Below, one piece after another: positions 11,115 through 21,700 of a DNA stretch of 64,000 nucleotides (its first letter is position 1; every line of letters begins with the position of its first letter). This DNA comes from Echinarachnius parma (Eukaryota > Echinodermata > Echinoidea > Clypeasteroida > Echinarachniidae). The translations under genes were made by a program, and so were the position numbers. The notes under the pieces were generated by a model. The model did not search any database. It saw only the letters and a list, made by a program, of their open reading frames with translations, and was not told where the DNA came from. The stretch covers positions 62,001 through 126,000 of the forward strand of contig JBAMJV010008390.1 in assembly GCA_037951105.1 (NCBI GenBank). Direction: 5' to 3'.

Positions 11115-14100
11115 TCAAAGAATATTGAATTCTGTGTCGTATTCTTCTGCGATCTCGTCATCCGTCTTCTCCTCTAAGTGTAATTTCCTCCACCATGGTT
11201 GCCGTAGTAACAAGAGTTCTTCTCTGTGATTGGCCTGTGCCTTGGCTGCTATGGGTGCTGAGTGGCTGGTGAATGTGTAGACATCTCGGTTGGTTGCAAC
11301 ATCTAGCTTTGGTGCATCTATTCAAAACACGTAAAACATAAATAACTTACTCGGTTAACACTGACTAAGGTCAACTTATTTTAGTATGTACACAAACAGA
11401 ACAATTTACTTGGTCACCAAAGAGAAGCAAGAAAGTTTGAGTGAAATTGGTAAATAAATGTTATTACAGTTAATAGACCAACATTTACCCAAATGAAAAC
11501 TGCTGCCTTATATCATTCGACTGTGACATATTGGCTGACCTGCCAAATGTTTGCACATGAAATATTACTTTTTTCCATTCTTTGGTCGAAAAAAAAAAAC
11601 ACCTTCCCTAAAACTTTTTTTAAAAGCGCAATCCTCCCTAATCTGATGACACTTTATAAAACATGAATATGTTATATAACCTACTTGTTAGCAGGTCTGC
11701 ATCAGTCTCTAGCGATGCAAGAAGAGCTTCCCTTCTCTGGTTATTCTTCCTCTGCTTTCCCCGGAAGGCACAGTATCTCGTCAGCATCTCTTGCGCTCTT
11801 ACCCTCTTATCAATACTATCAGTCATAAAATAACTCAAAAGTATTTTACATTCTATACATACTTGTTAACAAGTCTGCGTCTGTCTCTAGCGATGCAAGA
11901 AGAGCCTCTCTCCTCTGGTAATTCTTCCTCTGTTTCCCCCGGAAGGCACAGTATCTCGTCAGCATCTCTTGCGCTTGGCGGTGTAGCTCCTCCTGGTCCT
12001 CCCGACTCATCACCTTGTTCTGAAATGATACCAAAATGATCACAATATTAGTTTGCTTGTTTACCTCTGTGTTTCTCTTGTATGTTTGCATGCAAGTATG
12101 TTAGTTTGTGTATTTGGTTGTTTGTCTGTTTACTGCTTCCTCCTGAATGCAAAGTATCTTGTCAGCATCTCTTGCACTTGGCGGTGTAGCTCCTCCTGAC
12201 TCGTCTCCTTGTTCTGAAATGATACCAAAATGAGCACAATATTAGTTTGCTCGTTTACCTCTTTGTTTCTCTCGTATGTTCGCATGCAAGTATGTAAGTT
12301 TATCAGTTTATTATTTATCAGTTAGTTGGTTTATTTGTTTGTTTGTCTGTTTACTGCTTCCTCCTGAATGCAAAGTATCTCGCCAGCATCTCTTGCGCCT
12401 GGCGATGTAGCTTCTCCTGGTCCTCCCGACTCATCTCCTTGTGCTGAAATGATACCAAAATGAGCACAATATTAGTTTGCTCGTTTACCTCTTTGTTTCT
12501 CTTGTATGTTTGCATGCAAGTATGTTAGTTTGTGTATTTGTTTGTTTGTCTGTTTACTGCTTCCTTCCTGAATGTTAAGTATCTCGTCAGCATCTCTTGC
12601 GCTTGGCGATGCAGCTCCTCCTGGTCCTCCCGACTCATCTCCTTGTTCTGAAACGTCACCAAAAAAAAGTACAGTAATTATCAGTTTAGTTTGTCTATTT
12701 TGTCTATATGCATTTAGGCATGTAGTTAGCTAGTTTTGTTTGTTTGTTGATTTGTTTGTTTTAGTTAGTTAGTTAGATAGTTAGTTAGTTAATTTGTCAT
12801 TTAAGTCATTTAATTCGTTAGTCAGTTAGTTGCTACAAAGGGCAACAAAATTTCATAATTTGTATTTAAACAAATTTATTTAGGGCCACTAGATTCAGGC
12901 TCCATGCCACTAAAATAGGAAAGAAATTTTTTTTTTTCTTGTCCGACTGGACCACAAGGAAAAGAAGATCAGTTCTATAAATGGTTGGACTAGAGGATTT
13001 ACTCACCTGTCTCTTGTCCCGTTTCTCATCGATCTCCTTCTGCAGCTCCACCCTCCTGTCATCATCCAGGCCCGGAGGAGGTTGCCATAGCAACGGCTCG
13101 TTCCTCTTCTCTTCCTGCTTCTTCAGGAATCGTCTTGCCTGCAAGGGAAATATTCAACTTATTTATCAATTTGGTATTATGTTGTTGTTGTTTTGTTTTG
13201 TTTTTGTTTTTTTGTTTTTTTTGGGGGGGCGTACTTTTCAAATTAACCCTCATGGAAATAGCACTCTAAAACTTGTTATGCAGTGAACTCTATGTAAATC
13301 TACAGTGGCACTTCTATGGTATTATGGGGCTCTTTTTACCATTTTGGGGGCTACATTGCCCTGTAGTTGAACAACAGACAAATATTTGAGGAACATTTAT
13401 ACAACAATAATCAGCAACGAAAGACCAAAATATCTTTTTTAGTTTCCAGGAGAGGTGACTTGGGAAAGGCAAACTTACCATCAATTTTGTCCTTGCCTAT
13501 ATAAACCACAATTCTTTGCATAGGATTATGTACTGTTTACGACCCCAATGCCCGATGCTTTTATAGAGTTGTAAGATGTGGTTCTGCACATTATCAGAGT
13601 TACTCACATGTCTCTGGATGATGATGGCTGCCTTGACCTGCCTTGCCGATGCCTTCCTCAATCCTAGCTTGCGTCTCTCCAACACACCTCTCCATCTGGC
13701 CTGAATCCTTATAGCACTTTGGATTTGTGACAGTTGTAAGTACTTGTTAACATCACCTGAAACAAAAACAAAAACAAAGCAAAGTCAACTTTGTGCAAGA
13801 TCTAGCAGTAAAAAATAAACATAAATCTTTGCTATCATGCTAATTAATCAGTTGGTCGTCATAAAAAAGTATGCGATCAAGCTAACATTTCCCTAAAACT
13901 CACTGCCATCTTACATTATATCTCTGCATCTGAGTAAGTTGAAAGTAAAAACATAATTTTTAGAACCAGTATATACAAACCTGGATGCATGGCGGTGATC
14001 ATATCCAGCTGTTTCTGCCTCGTCTCCCTGATGGCTTTCCTCCTGGCCAGCAGGAGCTGATGCTCCAGCTCCCTCTGCTCCCTCTCATACTCATGCACTT

Positions 14101-15738
14101 GAGTCTCCTTCTCCTTCTTGGCCCTGCAGGAGAAAAGGGGGAAAGGGTAAAAGTTCAGTTGTATTGAACTACATGTGTACGTAATAAACACTACAACCTT
14201 GAAACTTCTATGAATTAATATTTTTTGTTAATGTAGACTATTCATTACATCCTCAATACTAGCTACTTTGAATCTTTATTTACTTACATGTAGATTATAA
14301 CCAACTTGTATGTCAATTATTTTATTGATTCATGAATCAATATATTCAATAATTGATTTATCTATTCATTCCATCACTATTAATTTAATTAAAACATACA
14401 CTTACCAATTGATTGATTGACTGAATGACTGAGTCAATAATTCCCTCATTCATTCTTTAAATACACTTGTCCATTCATTCACTTAAACAAAGATTGTATC
14501 AATTTAATCTGATATCTATTCTGATTTAATACCTGAATGATTTCTGTAGAGTTGCTATCCCCCTGTTGGCTCTCTTTAGCTTCTTCCTCTGAAGGTATCC
14601 CTTGTAGATCGCCTGAATGGTGATGGCTGCTCGATGTAATCTCTGCAATTAGATTATCAGAATATAATCAAAATATAATAATAAGAACGGTGGCTACTTT
14701 ATATAGGACTCACATTCTGTCTTTCGACGCTTGCGAAGATCATTTTTTATGGCCCTTCGTCATCGGGTACACATTGCAGTCAATCCAGTATTTATGCAGT
14801 GCCAAGGAACCAGCTTCAAATCCTCTGCAATCAGACGAAGACGTCTTTAATTAATTTAGTGCTGAATCATTGAAATACTACTGATTTTAATATGAAATAC
14901 ATACATGTACTACTGTTAATAACAGGGTTAACACAATAATGAGAAAACAAAGGAAACACAGATAATACCATTCCCTATTCAATTGTGATTATAAAATGGA
15001 ATGTTATGACATTATATCGGATTCCTGACAGTAATGAGTCAATTAACCCCTTGCTTGTTAGGAACCGGGTGGGTATGTACAACGTCTATGAGGAATTCAA
15101 AATCTCGAAGGGAACGAGTTAAGTAGCAAAAGCAGACTTGCAGTCATCTTCTGTCCTGGCAACTTAAATTATACCACTTGTTTTTAGTTGAGTATAATAC
15201 ATGTATAAAAGTAATGCTGTTAGGTAAAGAAAAAATCCCGGTTCGTTCTCGGATCGGTAGAATTCAAAAGTCATAACGGGATCTCGGATCGTCTCGGTTC
15301 TCGGAAAAAATAGTATTGGAATTTGCTCTGAAAAAATGCAGCGTTGTAGACTTTATCTTTCTTGTTTTATTAGTACTTTCTAGTACTAAAGACGTATGCA
15401 AAAACAAGCTCAGGCTCAGACATGCTGATCGCGCACTTGCATCTTGTACGTCCATGTCTGCACGTTGTCACTGAACTGAATACGGTTAAAGAGAGAGACC
15501 ATGATAGAAATGTCTTACAGATAGAAATGTCTATAGTAAAGATTATGCATGCAGGACTCTATAGACTGGGGAAACGGAGAGAGAGAGAGAGAGAGTTTTG
15601 ACATGTACATACCAGGATAGTGCTGCCCCCATCGTAGAATTTCACCAATAAAATAATAAGACATACAGAGAAGGAAATAGGGAGAGAGGAAAGAGAGTCT
15701 GGGGTGGTGAGTGTATGGTGGGCTGGAGACAGCAAGAC

Positions 15739-15774
<36 letters not shown>

Positions 15775-18700
15775 ATTGTGTGCAAAGTACTATACTGGAC
15801 GCTGGGGAAACACTACACACAGCCATACTTCTCAGCTCAGTCATAAAACCAGGCCCTAAATATTCACACAGATATTATACTGTGACACTATAGGACCCAT
15901 TATACACTCACGTATGTCAATGCACAGCAGTATTCTAGCAGAGCTTTGCACCCTGATAAAAGCTAAACCACGCCCTTTATTTTACACCAGGCCAATCACG
16001 TCACTGCACAGAATTCTTATTTTCCCTCTCTCTCTTTCTGAGCTCTTTCTCCTTTTCTCTCTTAAATTCTTGGCCATGAGCCAGTACAGTGCAGCTAGCT
16101 AGCTGATGTGCATATCATGGTTGTTGTTGTAATTCAAGCAGCAGACATGCATGTACTACATTTTATTTATCATTTAGGTCAAGTAGTATGCGCTGCTGGC
16201 AATCGATTCGCTATGAAAATGTGAAATAGGAGATATTTTTAACACATGCTATACTATCCGAGATTTTCTACCGAGAAAATGTAATTCTCGGAATCGGATC
16301 GTTATCGTCTCGGAAGCGATTACCGCCGGGAAATCGGATCGTTCCCGGATCGGATAACAGCATTATATAAAAGGGCAACTCAAATTGAAAATAACATGTA
16401 CAGTCAAACCTGTCTTAGTGGCCACATCTCTACAGCAGCCAACCTGCCTATAGTGGCCACTAAGAGCAATCCCTTGCAGAGAAAACTAGTGTTATGGAAA
16501 CCTGTCTATAGAGGTCATCTGTCTACGGATGACCACTTGTCTTGTTTTCCTTGGGTGGTCACTATACACAGGTTTGACTGTAATTTCAAACAGAAATTAG
16601 GCAAACCAACTATTTTGGTGAAAATTGGGACATATAGTTTAAATTATATCCTACATGAATGAAATCCTGTTCAGTGATTGGTCTACATAGCGTCATGTGA
16701 CCAAACATAGTAATGCCCATGGAGAAAAATGTGCTATGCGTGACGTCATTCATGGAATAGTAAATGCTATTCCATGAATGACGTCATAGACGCCCGGTGA
16801 TCATATTGAGCCCATAGAGATGCGTGTTATAACAGTTCCCTGCGAGCAGAGGTCTTGTTTTAGCTCGCGAAAGATGCTCGACGAGATTTCCCAAAGAGTA
16901 ATTAAAAAGAAATACAGAATATTTTCACCCGTGAATATCAATAAGTTCCAAAGAATATTCTAGAGATGCATTTCATGTATAACGTAGCGGTATTCGAATT
17001 TTAACATTCCGACAATGGTGCACATTGTGCATCGTTGTCCTTCTGTGGTCGTGACACTAATTCGTCATTCAACAATCAGCGGTGTGCATTGCACTGCACT
17101 GCACTGCACTCGCTGTATGTGTAATGTACGAATAACTATTTTCCCCATTCAATTACACGTGTACGTAAAGCGGGTAAATTATTCACTTTGATGCGCACGT
17201 TTTGCATTTGGGTGCGCATTAGTTGTTAATGCGCATAACCATGAATGGAAAGATAGCGCAATACGCGCTCTGCGCTAGGACTGTTGCGCAAAGGGGGTCA
17301 GTGTCACAAACAGAACATAGTAAGTGCAGTGATGGTTCCATGATCAATGGTTTGTTTTCCTTTATATTATACTTTAATTTAATTGAAATCATTTATTTTT
17401 GCGATGATTATCATTATGCGAAGGATATAAAACAAATATATCATGCACTATTTCGAGCCACTAGTGAAATTATGGATTCCTCGGTGACAGAAAAAGCACT
17501 ATGTTCTTCGGGTCTACGACCCTCAAAACATAGTGCTTTTCCTGTCACCTCGGAATCCATAATTTCAACTAGAGGCTTCAGTGCATGGTATATTTGTTTA
17601 ATATTCTGACCTGCAACTCAGCCTGTTGTGCCGACCCTGCATCCAGTAATGTCAGCAATCTCTTCAGATCTCGACCAAAACCTCTGCCTGTCCACCGACT
17701 CAGCAAAGGTCTCAAACCCCTAAATGGATAAGGTGGCACACATGATTAGAATAATCATTATGTAAATTCATGTAAACATTAAACTTAGATTTGAGATTGA
17801 TATACCCCTGATTGTTCATCTAATCATCAACCCCCTAAACGAACAAGTTATGTTAATGATATTAATAATAATAACTTATATTTCTTGAGAAAATGAGCAC
17901 CAATCAATTCTTGCTGGCATTTAATACAAGAGACCTTGAGTCAGACAAATAGTCCCCATCCAAACTCATTGACTAGCAGCCTGGGACTATTGGATCCTTT
18001 GTAATGTATGATGCTCTATATAATACTAAAAATGGAACACTATTTATAGAAATAAGAAATAATGTGGTTTTTAACATCTCATTTTCAACACAAAAAAAGA
18101 TAATGGATTAAAGGAACTTAGCTTTCGATCCTAGCAGCATCTTTTTCAAAGGCTAAAATTATTTAAACAAGCAGGAGAACTTACTTGTATCTGGTATACA
18201 ATAGTTTGATCAGCGGTCGGTGGACATCTGCAATGTTAACCAGAGCCCTGGTCGCTGCAGCTCCAATTTCCGCATCATTGAACGCCGACAGCTTGAAAAT
18301 GATTTCATCGAGCAGACTGTGGACCACCTTTTCATCTAGGGTTTTTCAGAACAACTCTGCAAAGAGAAAATGTTAAAACCAATTCAGTCATGCCGCATCA
18401 TACACAAATTTCAAAAGCCTTAAATGAAATCAACCAATTGAATAGTAATAAACTTGAATGAAATAAACTGCTGCCTCTAGTATGCCAAAAAGTATCACAC
18501 TAATTCTTATGCATGCCACCATCGGTCTCCCTCTACTTCTTTTTGTTGTTGTATGTATCCTGATAATACCTGCTATAAATTCCTCATTCCTGATGATGTG
18601 TCATAAGAGTGCACTGTTTTTCATTTTTTTGCTTTCTTAACCCATTGTCTATAGGAACCAGGGCCCAGGGGCCCCGATTACGGACTAGCGACATTTACCA

Positions 18701-21700
18701 TGGTAATTAGCATCATTGGCTCTAACTCACCAATGTCAATATGCTAGGGTATCATACAAATCAGCAGAACGTAGCAGAGCATACTGATACATACCACCAA
18801 TACTTATTCAACCATAAAGGATTACACAAGTATATCTAGAGATCAGTGGAACTAGGGCTGGTCCAGGGTCATGATCGTGCTCTCGGCCACAGGTGGGTCT
18901 CGTTTAACTCTCTGGGGATTGCAAAATCTAGTAGGGAACCTGCTAGTATAAAAAAACAATTAATATTTCCATTTAAATTGCCAGGAGATCAAACTTACGA
19001 GTTGACTCTGACGGCACTCTGAATCATCCCCAGGAGCACAATGCTGGTTTCTCTGTCGTCTGTGATCAACATCTGTAGAAGGTAGTTGGACCGAAGTACT
19101 GATGACAGAAAAACAAAAAGAGCATTGAATAGTCAGACCACTTATTCTCTTTTTCTTTGCATCTCAAATCAAGCTTAGCTTTTTTTTTTTTCTCCATTCA
19201 TGATTCTTATGTTATGTGTTTTTTTTTTCAAAACAAAGTCGGAGATGAAGGCAATATTTACATAAACATGAAGTGTATATTATTGCATCAAATCCAATTA
19301 CAAGATTATACCACAGGCTAGTAAAGTAAAATCTAAGCTTGCAAAATCTTGACGATATTGACAAAAATTTCATGCCAAAAGTTTCAAAATCAATTAGTTC
19401 TCCTGGTATTATATCAAGCTTGATTGATAGGATTGAGTGTCATGAAGAAAGAAAATATAATTATTTAAAGGGTACCACCACCCAAAAATAATATTCTTAT
19501 TAAAGAAAGGTAACATCTTTAGTATTCCATTCCATCAACAAGTTCACAAAAATATGTTTCCAGAAAGAAAAAAAAAATAATTGGAAACGCATCACCATTC
19601 TAAAGCATGCGTTCATGCGGTCTGAATTACGCAGACTGCTATGTGTGTGGTGAATTGCAACGTGTGCAGAGCGAACGAATTGTTTACAAACGTGCGCGTG
19701 AATAGCATTGGTGCACTCGCAAATAGTTGGGCCCGTATGGAACCAGGAAATAGCAGTGGTTCCGTAAGTGGTGGTAATTAATTGCTTTGTTTATGAATTA
19801 CACAACCCTTTGCAAAATGTTGGGTATCTATTTGATATCACAAAACGGTACCAAAACATACACTGGGCCCAAAAAGAAACTTATATTTTTTCACATGATC
19901 ATATCTTAATATCCTGTGCATCAAAATTAACCAAAATGACACACAGGGTTACTTAAATACTCTACTCTAAACACATGTCAGTAATCAAGCAGTTGCCCAA
20001 CTGACCACAACCGCAAAAAGCACTGACATGGAACAACTTCCGGGACCACATGTCACAGTATAAGGGACAATCCGCATGTTAATGCACACACTTAGAGCAG
20101 CTATACGGGAAGAGAGGAACAATCTCCCCATAGCCTGTATCAGAAACCTGGTGGACAGCATGTGTAGCAGATGCACTGAATGATTCCAAGCACATGGTGG
20201 ACACACCCACTATTGATGTCTGTGTTTGGGTAACTGACATTACCTTAATTTCAATTTGTTTTGACTTCCTCATCTGCCTTAAACTCTGTTGCCAAAATGT
20301 CCAGGCTGTGACATGTGATACAGCTAACGGTTCCATGTCAGTGCATTTTTTGGTTCTGTCAGTAAGGTAACCGTTTGGATATTGACATGTCATTGGAGTA
20401 GGGTATTTAAGTAATCCCATGTGTCATTTTGGTTAATTTTCATGGACAGACTTTCAAGATATGACCATGTGAACAAATATAAGTTTCTTTTTGGGCCCAG
20501 TGTATAATAATGTGTTGTTCTTTGCCTGGTGGTCCCCTTTAATACCATTGGCGGTGAGAAAGACATGGCCACTGTAGAGCCACTGCAGTTCGTCAATGAC
20601 TTCCTTGAAATTCTTGATCAGGTCATCTTTCAGTGTGAGAGTCTTTTCGGGGATCTTGACGTATCTGTGCTGCATGTTTCTGCACAGGATGAGCAGTCTT
20701 TCAGATGCCTCCGGCAGGAAGAGGGCATGAAACTCGTGGGAATCTGGTGGGTCAAGGCCGACGGAACAACGACTGATAAGGTAGAAGATTTAGCAAAGAA
20801 TCAGATAAAAATTAGTGATTAAGGAAGGATGAAGATTAATATGAGTAGTCAAAATTGCTTTTAAAATGTATCTGTGTTGCATGTTTCTGCATACATGTAG
20901 GATGAGCAGTCTTTCAGTCGCCTTTGGCAGGAAAATGGTGTGTAACTCGTGGGAATCTGGTGGGTCAAGGCCGACGGAACAACGTCTGATAAGGTAGAAG
21001 AAAGTAAATAATCAGATACAAATGAGTGATTACGATAACAAACAGGTAAAATAATGAGTGATCAATAAATTTCTTCACGATACTATTCATAGTTCATGTT
21101 CATAAATCAAATAATTATACAAAATTTGTAAAGTTCATACCGTAGTTGCTGGAGAACCTGGCCAGTCACACACAACACAGTGCGCCATTGACTTTGTACA
21201 CGCACCGTGCGCGGTGGCCGGGTTCTCCTGCACTGCGATAAATTGAACCTTCGTACGTAAAATCGCGCCTTGCGGAAACCAGCTTTGCCGTTGAGCGATA
21301 ATTTTTTATCAGCGAAGGCACCACGATATTGCGATCCAAGTGGTGTAAGTTTCTACCGAAATGAACTACTGAGCGTCGATTTACAAAAGCGAGATAAAAA
21401 TTGAAATCTCAAATTATCGTGAACAAAATAAAAAATAACAAATTTTGGAGTATAAAGACTGACTTTCAAGCGATTTTCTGGATAACCAGGAGGACTACAG
21501 AACAGCAAGATACATGTATTTTATGAGCAATATGCAGATAAATCGTTTGATATAAGTTTCGAATCGCATGTTCAGTGCATTCACGGCAAATCTAATTTCA
21601 AAGTCAGCCCTGTCCTTTTTGTGGCCAGGTTCTCCCCCCGGCCAGGTTCTCCAGCAACTACGGTACTTGACACATTTATTTTTCTTCCTTTACAGAGACA

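Noticed and set aside
20079..20420. 113-codon minus-strand ORF inside the nested foldback
   Set aside because: Cys/Ser-rich, no domain, lies wholly within a non-autonomous element and overlaps other chance frames.
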